From the NCBI RefSeq assembly GCF_030936135.1, contig NC_082599.1, positions 6,000,847-6,064,846 on the forward strand: a DNA stretch of 64,000 nucleotides. The letters are read 5' to 3'. The position numbers and the translations under genes are program-made. This stretch comes from Gavia stellata. Taxonomy: Eukaryota > Chordata > Aves > Gaviiformes > Gaviidae. Below are positions 41,471 to 51,979 of the stretch, in pieces; position 1 is the stretch's first letter, and each line of letters opens with the position of its first letter. The notes under the pieces were generated by a model. The model was not told where the DNA came from. It worked only from the letters and a program-made list of their open reading frames with translations, and did no database searches.

Positions 41471-44400
41471 CTGAAGACAAGAAGGAAAGAGGAAGAGATG
41501 ATACCGTTTCCATCCTGGTTTCTGACACATTTCTCTTTGCCTTAAATGTGCACCTTTGGATTCTTTTTGCCTTAAATTCAGAGCTCCGGGTACCCACCTC
41601 AGCTGGGGGGCGGCTGCCCCTGTGTCGTCCGCCAGGTCGGTGCCGCGGGTCTCGGGCAGCAGGACGCAGAGCAGTCCCCCCACCACAGGGGCACTCCCGA
41701 AGATGGCCATGGGGATGGCCCGGTGGTACTGGCCCAGGAGGCGGATCAGCGGGGCCATGATCCCCGCCACCCGCGCTGACATCGAGCACAGCCCCACGCC
41801 GGTCTGCCTGGGGGAGCGAGGGGCGGCGGGAGGTGTGGGCAGGGCTTGGCCCCCCTTGGGCTGCCATGGGACTGAGTGTAGCCATGGGGACAGCGGGGCT
41901 CTTGTCCCACCTCTGCCACCAGCCATGGCAGAGGGAAGCCCCGTTGTGTGGGGAGACCTCACCTGACGACCGTGGGGAAGAGCTCTGCGGAGTAGACGTA
42001 GGAGGTGGAGAAGGAGGCCGTGGCTGTAAACTTGCCAATGATGGCCAGGACGGTGGTTGCCACAGGCTGGTCTGAGGGGAAGAGGAGAGACCACTGCTGT
42101 GTTCTCTGTGGAGAAGGTTCAGTTGGGACCAAAGGTCTCTGCAGTGGGATTTCTTGGGACAGCCCTTTCTAATGGACTTACCAAGCAAATCTACCACCTA
42201 ATCCATTGGATATCATTCCTAGCGCACCCTTTCCTGGAATATACCCTCTGGACAACTGGCAAAGAGAACTCAGATTTCTCCTGAGGCCTTGGGCATTTCC
42301 TAAATCTGCAGCTGGAGTGAGCCACTGAGCCACTGCAGGTCTCCGGGCAGTGCTCGATTGGAAATATCACATCCATGAGCTTGAAAGCATCGTGCATCCC
42401 CCGTTTTTCCTTCAGCATTACTCACAGCACTAACACAGCAGCAGGGGCGAGGGTATGGACTGTGGCAATGTGTAGGCAGAAACAGATAAGGGGGGGCATT
42501 TGCTCTCTTCTGTCTGAAGAAGGGGGACAGGGTGGGTTTTAAAACGCGTCTTCTGCTACACCTCTCTGAGAGGAGGTGGTGGTGTATAGTAGGTGGAGGC
42601 GATGGCGTCTAGTGGGTGGTGGTGTGTAATGGACACTGCCTGCCAAGGGCCAGGAGCTGTGGAAGGACCAGGCACAGCTCCGAAGGAGAAGAAAGTCATG
42701 CAGAGAGGAAGCCAGCGCCTTGGGAGCGCAGCCCTTCGGGCTGTGGCACTCGAAGCAGCTCAGCCCCTGGGAGCGAGTGTGGGTCTGCGGCCAGCCGGGC
42801 TGGGAGGATGGGTCTGAACCAGGATGGAGCTGGCTGGGGCTCTGCCCGGCTGTGCTCTTGGCTTGGGAAGAGGTTGTTCACCTTCAGGGATGCCAGTGAT
42901 GACGAGACACATCAGGCCAGACAGCAGCAGGAGAACGGCCTGGGTTTTCCTCCTCCCAAACCACTGCAGCAGGAAAATGCAGCAAAATCGAGCTGGTAAC
43001 TCCACCGCCCCAAAGGCAAGCTGCGTCAAGTAGATATCCAGACCAAAACTTGTCACGCTAAGGCTCAGCCCATAGTAGACAAGGCTGTCTGCAAACCTGA
43101 AATTCAAGTAAAGTGGAACAGAACATGTAAACAGATGGGTTTTCCAGGGGTTTATCCTCAAAAATTAGGGTGGTTAGACCACACAAAACTTATTTAAACT
43201 CCCAGCAATCTCTGTTTTGCTTCTAGTCACCACCTGTGACAAATCTGTGGGACATAGTTACACGAGATAAAGCACTATGGATCCCCATACGGTCAGCAAC
43301 TTTTAGACCGCACCCAGAACTTCTAGGGGGACACAAAACTACCCCGAGGCCCAGGGATTGCCTAAAGGTGGAATTACTCCAGCCTTTCTCACAAAAGCCA
43401 CAGAATCTTGAATAATCAGCTTCACCCCATGCACAGACATGGTAGGTCTGGTCCAGTATGGGGAGACAGAAAGATAGCAGATGAACTCATAGACATAAAC
43501 ATGACCCCAAAAATCACATTAAGTGAATTTACAGTTCTTGTCAACCCTCAATCCCTTCTTTTCTTCACCTAGAAGTTCAGAAAGAGAAGACCAGAGAATG
43601 TCTTACCAGGTGCATGACATGATTAAAGTCACCTTCCGGAGGTGCTTCTTCCGAAAGAGATCCAGAGTACTTCCAGACTTGGTCTGTGTCTCAGGCTTCA
43701 ACTTCAAAATGCAGAAAGCCAAAGAGTCAAAGCAGGCAAAGGAAACCCATGGCTAGCTCCTTTTCCATCCGCAGTCAAAGGAAAGCCTCAGCGGGACAGG
43801 CTTGTGACCCCAACCTGCTCTGGGAGGGAAGGCAGCCCAGCGGGGCTGGGCTCCTGCGCCTGTGCCCTCGGTCCCCAACAAGGCAGTAGTTTGGTGACTG
43901 AGAGGTTCCTGGGGAAGAATGTTTCCCCAGTGTAGGGACTTTGGGGTGGGCATGTCCTTTGGGCATTTGTACATGGAAAACCACAGACTAAACAGAGACC
44001 TCCTGCTCATCCTCAACGCTCCGGCATTCCTCGCTGAAAGAAAGCCACGGAAGCATTTGGGTCCTTTCCATATCCCAAGGTAGTCTCCAGGAAGCCCGAG
44101 ACCGAGCCTCAGCAGAAGCTGTGCCTCTTCCCTGACCTTGCCTCTGTACAACGCAGCTGAAGCTGCAGTCACCCCCAGGCCACTCCCAAATCACCCCCAG
44201 CGGGCATGGAAAGCTGTTTATCGGATGACCTCAGCTCCAATGGCTGCTACAAAGCCAAGCGCAGAGGAAAGTCTCTGAAGACAACGAGCAGTTCCCCATG
44301 CCATCACAGGTACCTGCTGAAGGAGTCCTGGTGGGATGGTGCGTTTGTTGATGGACGCTGCCTTCTGAAGGACCTTCTTAGCTTCTTCTAGTCTGCCTTT

Positions 44401-47400
44401 AGTCACCAGCCACCGAGCCGATTCTGGTAGCACCCTGCCAAGGAGGTGAGATCAGGAGATGCTGCTGTGACCTGCTGAGTTTCCTCGCAGCCCATCTCCC
44501 TGCAACCACGTCCAGCAAGCAATGGGCATTACATGTGATGGATGGGTCTAAATACCTCCTCAGGTCAGCTTTTCCAGGCCTGCATTTAAGTCCCAAAGGC
44601 CACATTTGAAGACCTGAAGCAGAGCAGCTGCTGCTTTCAGAGGTCCAGTGCCCCAGGAAGATGTGCTGAGCTCTGCAGATGCCCCTCCACCATCTGCACT
44701 ATAACAGGAAAGACGCAGCCTGCTCCTGAGCTGCTGCCTCCTCACCGCCACCCCTCACACTTGCTGCTGTCGTGTCTGCAAGGAGCTGTGCCCACATCCC
44801 ACTTACCAGATGTAGAAGAAAAGGGCAAACATTGGAGCAGATCCTGCAATCTCCAGCAGCCTCCAGTTGCGAATACCGTAACTCAAACCAGCCAAAAGCA
44901 TCTGCCCGATGGCGACAAAGCAGTGAGAAATAAGCACTGCCTTTGGCCGGGAGGAGACACCAACCCATTCTGTAGCTGAGAAGAAGAATGAAGGTTCAGG
45001 CTCACCCTTTTCAAAACATGCAGGACTATCTTTTGTTATCACATCTTGTGAGGCCACATCTGTCTGCCTCAGGGCAAGGGCATCCTACTCACCCAAGGCC
45101 AAGACAGTAATCAGAATTCCTGACACCGAGGCCCCCACGATACATCTGAAGGCCATGTACACATAGAAATGGGGCACAAAGGCAATTGCTACACCAAACA
45201 AGCACTGGAGGAGGATGGAGATCAGAAAGATTGGTCGACGGCCTATCCTGAGGAGGAAGAGGGAGGACACAGTTGGTATTTGGAGAGACCCCATGGGATG
45301 GGGAAGAGCCCAGGTGGAATACAAAGTGATTTGAGAACCATTCACACCAGAGGAGATTTGATACCCATGTGAACAAAGCTTGTTTCTACACCCCAGGAAG
45401 TAACCGGCAGGAAAAACAACATCTCCACTTTTGACCCGTCATGGTGCTAGCAAAGCAAAAGGAGATGCTGTTAAAGGAACCAGCCCTTGAAGGGCCCCAA
45501 TGTCCCCTCTCTTGAGAGTGATGAGGATCAGACTGAAATGGACTGTAGTGCTGGTTCCTCTGTGAGGTACCCTGTACACGTACTGTGCCCTTCTCCCTTC
45601 CATGACCCCTGTGTGGCCCTGTCCTCTAGGGAGCTGAGGGCTCTGGTTCAGGTCACCATGAACTGAGCAGAGCCACAGGAAGGAGGGACACATGGTCTGG
45701 TTAACACAGCTGAAGGTGGGTCCAACTCTGTGCCCAAACGTAGGTTTCTGGGATTCCTGGAGACACCCTTGGGTAGCTGAGACACCAGTTGGGGCTAGAC
45801 CTGTGATTCCTGAAGGGCCCCCCCATAAAGCTGTATCTGCTTCCCTCTCTTTTCAACCCTCAGACATCTACAGATATGTCAGGTGGCCCCAGATGCCCTT
45901 GCTCAGACAAGGGGATTGAGTCCTGTGCAGGGAGTATTTCATGCTCAATGCATGGACATCCTGAACCCTCAGCTGGGTTCTCCCTGGGTGGTGGGCAGTA
46001 ACTTTGGGAAGGTGTCTGTGTTTCCTCACCTGTCACTTAGTGGCCCAAAGATCATGGCTCCTAGGAGAAGCCCCACCATGTAGATGGACTGGGAGATGTC
46101 ATTCAGGTCCTTCCTGTCACACACCAGGTCAAACTGGAGGAAGGAAACACAGATGCTTTTGCTCTCAACAGACCCCGCCTGCTTTCAGAGGGTGGGCAGC
46201 CCTTCTGGTTCATGGTGGGCCCTGGAGTTGGGTGCCCGACCTCTTTCTCCAGCCCCTGGGAGCAGAGAACCCACCCCCAAGGACACGAGCCTCCATGGTG
46301 TGCACATAGGACAGAAGTCAGGGGTGGGACAGGTGTGTGAGGTGCTCAGCCTGCCTCTCATCATCGTGCACATCTCCTGAGTGCTGGGACCTGCAGAACT
46401 CCCCTCCAGCCCAGGCATCCCCGAGGGAGCCTCCTGGTTGGCAAGCTTTGCTAAAAGTGGGACCTTGGGATAAGAGTCCTAGCAGCTTGCTTCTCTGGCT
46501 GCAAAGGCAGGACACGGTGGAAGGAGGAAGAGGGCAGGAGAGCAGTGTTTTCTCTGGTAAAGGAGGACTGGCGTAGGAGTGGGAAGGGATGCAGCAGCTG
46601 CTGAGGGTCCTCTAGAGAAGCTGGCTGTGAAATGGACACAGTGCTCCAGGGACCCCAAGGAGCCTTTGCAGATGCCAGAGGCTGGACTCTCTCCTCTGGT
46701 TTCAGCCCAGAGGAAGGTACTTGCAAAAAAGTGCTGGAGCTGGGAGTGAGGAAAGGAGGGTGGGAGGGTGGGAAGAAGAGGGGAGAAATGAGGGAAGGTG
46801 GGAGAGGAACAGAGGTCCAGAGAGGGAGAAGTTGGAGATGCTGGCAGACAGAGCCTTTGCTCAACTGCATGGCCCATGGGATGTCTTGTTGCGGCCCTGA
46901 AGGTGTCTGGAGGTCCCAGAAATATCCATGACAAGCCCTTGGGAGGTAAATGTCTTTCATAGACAAGATTATGCGAGGAGAACCAGGCTGAAGAATAAGG
47001 GAATATGTGGCAGGGAGACCCAAAAGGTCCCTTCAGGCAAGGTACATCATGGGTTCAAGGGCCTGGATACTGGCAAGGGGAGGCACGGTTGGCAGAGCAT
47101 GTGCTGGACTCACACCCCCACCGTCTCTGCCTGTGGCCTCCCTGGGCATCTGCATCATGGTCTTCCTGCAACAACCTCTTAAGGATTACAGCTGCGATCT
47201 GTGTGACGGAGCCAAGGTCCCCCAGTGCCTGGTGTAAATCTCAGACTGACTGCACAACAGCTGGCATTGGCTTACCAAACTACAGGATGGGAAATGCCCA
47301 TCCCTTCCCTTCCACATCCCTGGAGCGTCAAAAGGCGGTTACAGACCTCGGTCAGCAGGGACGGTGGTTGTGCTGAGGGGTACACCCAGCCGCTGCTGCA

Positions 47401-47718
47401 CTTCTCCGTCACGTTCAGGCCGTACGCCACGATGGAGCCGAGGTCCCAGTCCACCGGCGAGTACATGGAGCACTGCTCATACGCCCCGTCCGCGTCCCGG
47501 GGCAGGGTGAGGTTCAGCTGCTCTTCCTCTGTCAGGTTGGGGCCGATGGCACGGATCCAGCTGGTGTCACAGTGGTGAGGCACATCCACAACCATGAAGA
47601 CTTGGCCAATCATGTGGAAAGGATTAAGAAGTAGTGGGAGGGAGAGGAACAGTACCAGCAATTTCTGAAATAGCCCAAACTCCCCCAGAGCACTTATAAA
47701 ATCTCCAAACTCAGTCAT
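41374..47718 (-). CDS. SLC22A13L: SLC22A13-like organic anion transporter, copy C (intact, 10 exons, inverted)
   Basis: Second SLC22-family carrier, convergent with copy B. Exons (minus): 47718-47347, 46133-46030, 45247-45093, 44975-44807, 44434-44314, 43701-43607, 43096-42882, 42071-41963, 41807-41598, 41470-41374. Phases agree and give 548 residues. It shows the same motifs as copy B: three sequons in the first loop, [28 protein letters not shown] and PETRG. The first 60 or so residues ([15 protein letters not shown]) differ strongly from B, while the rest of exon 1, exons 4-6 and exons 8-9 are almost identical, introns included. The terminal exon is unrelated in position to that of B. An in-frame ATG 36 bases upstream (MPKCSL) is possible, but MTEF matches the B start. 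The symbol is provisional. Confidence 0.86.
41598..41807 (-). CDS. SLC22A13L: Copy C exon 9: TM11-TM12 and PETRG motif
   Basis: Same protein as copy B through [13 protein letters not shown], but 210 instead of 211 bases: one G fewer in the run before GCAGCC. The reading frame therefore leaves the exon in phase 2. Donor GTACCC, whereas the B exon has GTGGGT. Confidence 0.85.
41963..42071 (-). CDS. SLC22A13L: Copy C exon 8: TM10
   Basis: [20 protein letters not shown], then [16 protein letters not shown]; acceptor CCCTCAG, donor GTGAGG. Confidence 0.92.
42882..43096 (-). CDS. SLC22A13L: Copy C exon 7: TM7-TM9
   Basis: [20 protein letters not shown], then [20 protein letters not shown]. Donor GTGAAC. 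About 11 of 71 residues differ from copy B, in contrast to the exons on either side. Confidence 0.92.
43607..43701 (-). CDS. SLC22A13L: Copy C exon 6: loop and TM7 start
   Basis: [20 protein letters not shown] and [11 protein letters not shown]; same TTTTGAAG acceptor and GTAAGA donor as B. One residue differs (Lys for Asn). Confidence 0.88.
44314..44434 (-). CDS. SLC22A13L: Copy C exon 5: central loop
   Basis: [20 protein letters not shown] to PPGLLQQ, the same protein as in copy B. Flanking introns are also almost identical to those of B. Confidence 0.92.
44807..44975 (-). CDS. SLC22A13L: Copy C exon 4: TM5-TM6
   Basis: [20 protein letters not shown] to FALFFYI, then split Trp. Acceptor CTTCTCAG, donor GTAAGT. 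Confidence 0.92.
45093..45247 (-). CDS. SLC22A13L: Copy C exon 3: TM3-TM4
   Basis: [20 protein letters not shown] to VLALG; acceptor CTCCTCAG, donor GTGAGT. Clearly diverged from copy B. The following intron is only 117 bases, against 561 in B. Confidence 0.92.
46030..46133 (-). CDS. SLC22A13L: Copy C exon 2: TM2
   Basis: [20 protein letters not shown], then [14 protein letters not shown]; acceptor CCTCCAG, donor GTGAGG. Two residues differ from copy B. Confidence 0.92.
47347..47718 (-). CDS. SLC22A13L: Copy C exon 1: TM1 and extracellular loop
   Basis: 124 codons, [17 protein letters not shown] to PSLLTE. Donor GTCTGT. From 47566 down to 47318 it matches copy B with one substitution seen; the 5' 150 bases are diverged. 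Confidence 0.87.
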
Positions 47719-47773
47719 GGTGACTACATCTGTGGTCAGGCTGCACTTGGGCACGTTGCTTAAATAGGCAAAT

Positions 47774-47787
47774 ATTAATGTTTAAAC
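47774..47787 (-). promoter_or_regulatory. Conserved element GTTTAAACATTAAT upstream of copy C
   Basis: Minus-strand copy of the element at 31243-31256, again 69 bases before the start codon. Just downstream of it lies an A/T-rich CTATTTAAG stretch that could act as a TATA-like box. Confidence 0.45.
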
Positions 47788-47799
47788 TATGTGAGCACT

Positions 47800-50300
47800 A
47801 AACCCCTAATCAGGTGTGATAAAATGAGCACTTGTATCAGCACGTTCGTCCATTACGATGATATACCGCAGTCCTCCAGGGTGTACTTTGTCACCAGCCA
47901 TTCCCTCCCCGTTCTTGTGGCCGGAACAAAGGTGCCAGAGTATTGCCACTCTTGGGGACAGAGCAGGGACAGCTTGTGTTGTCCCAGTCCGGAGTGTCTC
48001 CCCAGGCCTCCTGAAGGCAACTGTACTGCAGCACAAGGTTTTGTCTGAGACATGAAGTTGTGACTCTGCAAATGAGGGCTAAGTTTCCTAAGTGTGGCGA
48101 AGCAAAGGGAGTAAATTTGCTGCTCTCATTAACGGCTTAATGGATATATAGTCCATCCTGGAGACTATAGGAAAGAGAAGCAGAAAAGCACTTCTCCTCT
48201 GGACCAGGAATTATGGCTGGTAGTCAAGTAGACTTGGTCTTAACAGCTGTGTCCTAAGCTGTCGGCTTTCATTTGCCCCATGTAGAAACCCTGGTTAGTC
48301 ATAAAACTAGATCTAAACTACAGTGTCTTGGGGAGAATCCTAAAATAGATTTGGCTTAGAGAGTACCCTTAAGAAAAACATAGCACGTTATGCACACAGA
48401 CATACAGAGCACACAGGATTTGGGGATAAGAAATGACACCAGCTTGGCTTTGCCCGAGGTTTCTGATGTGACTTGAAAAGCAGATTGAACTGATTTCTGC
48501 TGCACATCTGAGCTGCTTCCTGGACAGACTCCCTGAGTGGTTTGTATCTTTATTCCTGGAAACTGGAAAGCTGGATGCCCTCAGTATATGAAATTCGGTG
48601 TGTAATTTGGTAAAGGTCTTCTGGCTGCTTTCACCAGAGCAATAAGGACAGGTCACTAGACACTGACCTGCTTGCTTCACGTCTAGTCTCAAATTCTTTG
48701 TCCTTCACTCTCAACCCAGATAGTATGCCTGAGCCTCCAGCAAAATTACTGAAGGATCACACAAGTCTGCGTTGGTGTTTCATGAGTGGGTATGGAACTG
48801 GCATGCTTATGCAAGTGTGAAGGGTAGAAGATAGGCTCTTAAAACATCACCCCCTAAACCTGAGAAGGATAGAGAGGTCATACTGCTTAATGCTATTGGG
48901 AGTAAAGCAAGAGCGGAGTAAATGTTACTTAGAGTTGTGTAAATTCGCACCAGCGATGTGCATATATCTTGTGCACGCACCACACAGCCAAACAGATCGC
49001 TGGGCTCTAGATCCACATCCTTGGATGAGAGGACTCGCTGTTTGTTATTCAGAGACATGCCTTCAACAGGAGGTTGAGCTAAGCAACCTCCAGAAATTCC
49101 TTTTACCCTAAATCCATCTCTGGCCATGTCATGGGATGACTTGGCCAGGGAGATCTGCTGTGACAGAAGCATTTTGACCCTGTTCTGCTGAACAGGGAGT
49201 AGGCGCCTTTTCCATCAGTGTGCAACAAACTGAAGTCTTCAAGCTTACCCTGTTGTGTGTGCCTCATGGTCTTCCCTCCGGCTCCTCAGCCACCGGCATC
49301 TCCTGTGGCAAAGAGGTCAGATTTGGACTACAAAAACTCCTTGGGGGGAGCCAGACATGACTGCAGTCTCATGCGCTAATGCAGATATGACTTTTTGAGG
49401 CTGTTCTTCCTAATATCACCAGACAGGCTCTTCTGAAGCCCTGGGAAAGCTTCAGTCTCTTGTAAACTCTGTAACCCTAAGATGACATTTCTCATAGAAA
49501 GACATTGTTCTTATGACTGTCTTCATCATCTGGGGCCGAGTGAGACAATCCTGCAAGGCGGAGATCTCTCAGGGACAAAGGCTGGGTCAGCCCTGCAAAC
49601 CTCTGTTTCCTAAAGCCCCACTGCTAGAGTTTCTGTGCTTATTTATCTCTGTCCAACAGTTCTGCCCAGGTGGATTACTAACGCTTGCAAAACCTCTTGA
49701 AAACGGAAAAAAACCCCTGTGTCAGAGTGCATGAGAAATCAGCAGGTCTCGGGGAAGACCTGGGATGGACAGCTGGAAAGCCCACATCCATGTACAAATG
49801 TCAAGGACTAGGGGAAGGGAGAGGGACCATCCGAGAGAGTAGTCCAGAAAGAGAAAACATTGCCTGGGGAGGAAGGCTGGTGTGGGCAGTAGGGCATTGA
49901 TGCACTTGCCTTCTCTCTTACACAGCTCTGAACATCAGGAGTGACTGTGGTTGGAGACCCATTTGGACACCTATATGTTGGGGCGAATTGTGGCCAGAAC
50001 AGATTCGTACTCACCAGCTGTGATGTTCCTGCATTTTCTCTCTTCCTCTTAGTGCTGGCAGGGAGAGGTCAGGTTTATGAGTGTCATGTACTAGTGACAA
50101 CTTGGTCTGGGGTGTCACTCAGAGCGCCTTCGGCACAGGTAACAGGCCACCCCCTTCCCACTGCTACAGTGACAGGTGCTTGATCCCTGCAAGTCTTTAG
50201 GTCTCATTTCTCCATCTCTAAACACAGCATGACAAGGTTTCAGTCTGGGCTGTGAGATGGCAGCACCTCTGTCCCAACTCTCTTGCCCCATCCCAAGGTG
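47800..50300. other. Intergenic upstream of copy C
   Basis: Nothing recognised; no ORF here resembles a known family. Short ORFs have no supporting features. Confidence 0.45.
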
Positions 50301-50312
50301 AGATGACTTAGC

Positions 50313-50450
50313 ATTGAATCACAGAACGGTTTGGGTTGGAAGGGACCTTAAAGATCGTCTAGTTCCAAGTCCCCTTGCTGTGGGCAGGGACACCTTCCAC
50401 TAGACCAGGTTGCTCAAAGCCCCGTCCAACCTGGCCTTGACTTCAGCATC
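50313..50450 (-). mobile_element. CR1 LINE 3' fragment
   Basis: GAATCACAGAACGGTTTGGG, TTGGAAGGGACCTTAAAGAT, then CACCTTCCACTAGACCAGGT; reverse complement of an older CR1 subfamily tail. Confidence 0.9.
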
Positions 50451-50568
50451 TAATGAGTCATGTAACTTTCAAGATCACCTCTCTTTTCCCTGATTCATGT
50501 TGATTGAACAGTCTCCCTGCACAGAGCACTGACACACGGCTTTGCAGCAGATACAGTCATTAAGCAGC

Positions 50569-50574
50569 TTTATT
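50569..50574 (-). promoter_or_regulatory. Poly(A) signal AATAAA, possible end of the LIM gene
   Basis: Minus-strand AATAAAG about 1.4 kb after the LIM tail stop; a second one lies at 50654-50649. No coding sequence was recognised between the stop and these signals. Confidence 0.35.
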
Positions 50575-51979
50575 CCTCCAGCAGATCTGACAGAGCCAGG
50601 GTTATTACAGTGCTGGTGAGGCAGGGATGTTGTTTTTTATTTTAAAAATTTATTATTTTAACATCTTCATCCTTTTTTTTTTACAGATAACTGATTAAAA
50701 CAGGTGAAGTGATACGCTCCACGATCCTTTTCATAATACATGTGTTCTTGCTTTGACCCTCTGAGGTTTCTGGTGTGCTTGTTTATCATTAATATAATTG
50801 TTAACTCCTATAATATTCATGTTATGGCAGCAAAGGGCAGTCAGGGAGGGTCAGAGTGCAACCGCACAGGGAGAGTGGATGTAGCTATGTCCCCACGCCC
50901 CAAGACTTCAAGAGATCTGGGTTCCCTTTCCTCCTCTGCCCTTCTGATTGCGTGACCTTGGCAAGGTCATTTCACTTACCTTTGCTTATCATTGTACAAT
51001 AAGGCTAATGATGGCGACCTCCTATGTGAAGCAATTTTGCAGCCTACTGAAGGAAAAATATAATGAGGAGAGTGAGATATCATTATTATTAAGTGCAGGC
51101 AAACCATATGGTGAAAAGGTGTATGATGTTTTGGGTTGGATTAATCTCTGGTTGTCTAAATGTAGCTGTGTATATGTGAAATAGATACCTAAGGTTGCAC
51201 TGTAGTTAGTGGAGATGGGTTGACACAGTTAATAGGGTCCAGAGAGCTGGTAGCTTTTCGAATGCACTTGTCTGGTTTAGGGTGGGCTGAATCACTCCTC
51301 AGACTGTACTCACTAATTCTCCATTGACTCTGATGTGGGCGTTAGCATCTGGTTTACATTGGAACGCTAATATTGCAGACACCTAAACCTAATTCAGAGA
51401 CAAATCTTCACCCTGCCCCCCCCCGCCCCGATTTGCCTCTGCATTTATGCAACTGCCCATTGCATTTTACTTGTGCACTTGTGGCCAAGGATTTGGTTCC
51501 TTCCTGAAAATGGCATTCTCTTCTCATCTGAGTTTCTAGTTCTTGATTAGCTTGTTGCTCGTGGCTGCTTGCTGGTTGGACCTCTTCGGAAGTATGTCTC
51601 CCCTCTGCCATGGAGACAGTGGCCATGCAGACATCCTCTGAGGGACCTCTGTAGTAGGCTGTGCAGAAGATCCCGTCTGCAGAAGACCCCTGGGTGCAGA
51701 GAACAGGGTGCTGGTTGGTCTCTCCTTGGAGGTTCCTCACAGTGAAGCCAGTTCTTGCAGGGTTCTTTTTTGGGAACTGAGCACTGACACACTATGACCA
51801 GGATAGAGATCTTAAATTTAGCTTCTTATGCCATTAATAAATCAGCCTATGCACAACTGAATTTGTCGCGTGCCAAAGGAGTGGGGGATTTCTAAATTGA
51901 TTTAATGAATCCATTTTTGTCCCATATCAGCTAACTTGTGCTGCAGGGATGGGTACTTTTTTAATCTTCTTTTTTTCAA

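Noticed and set aside
41342-42094. A single 250-codon frame covering copy C exons 8 and 9 and running past the exon 9 donor
   Set aside because: Partly in the wrong frame for exon 8. The spliced reading with the terminal exon at 41470-41374 keeps SLC22 structure and gives the same length as copy B.
46451-47023. Minus-strand frame of 190 codons in copy C intron 1
   Set aside because: Low-complexity Pro/Ser/Leu-rich translation of a purine-rich intron; no conservation with copy B.
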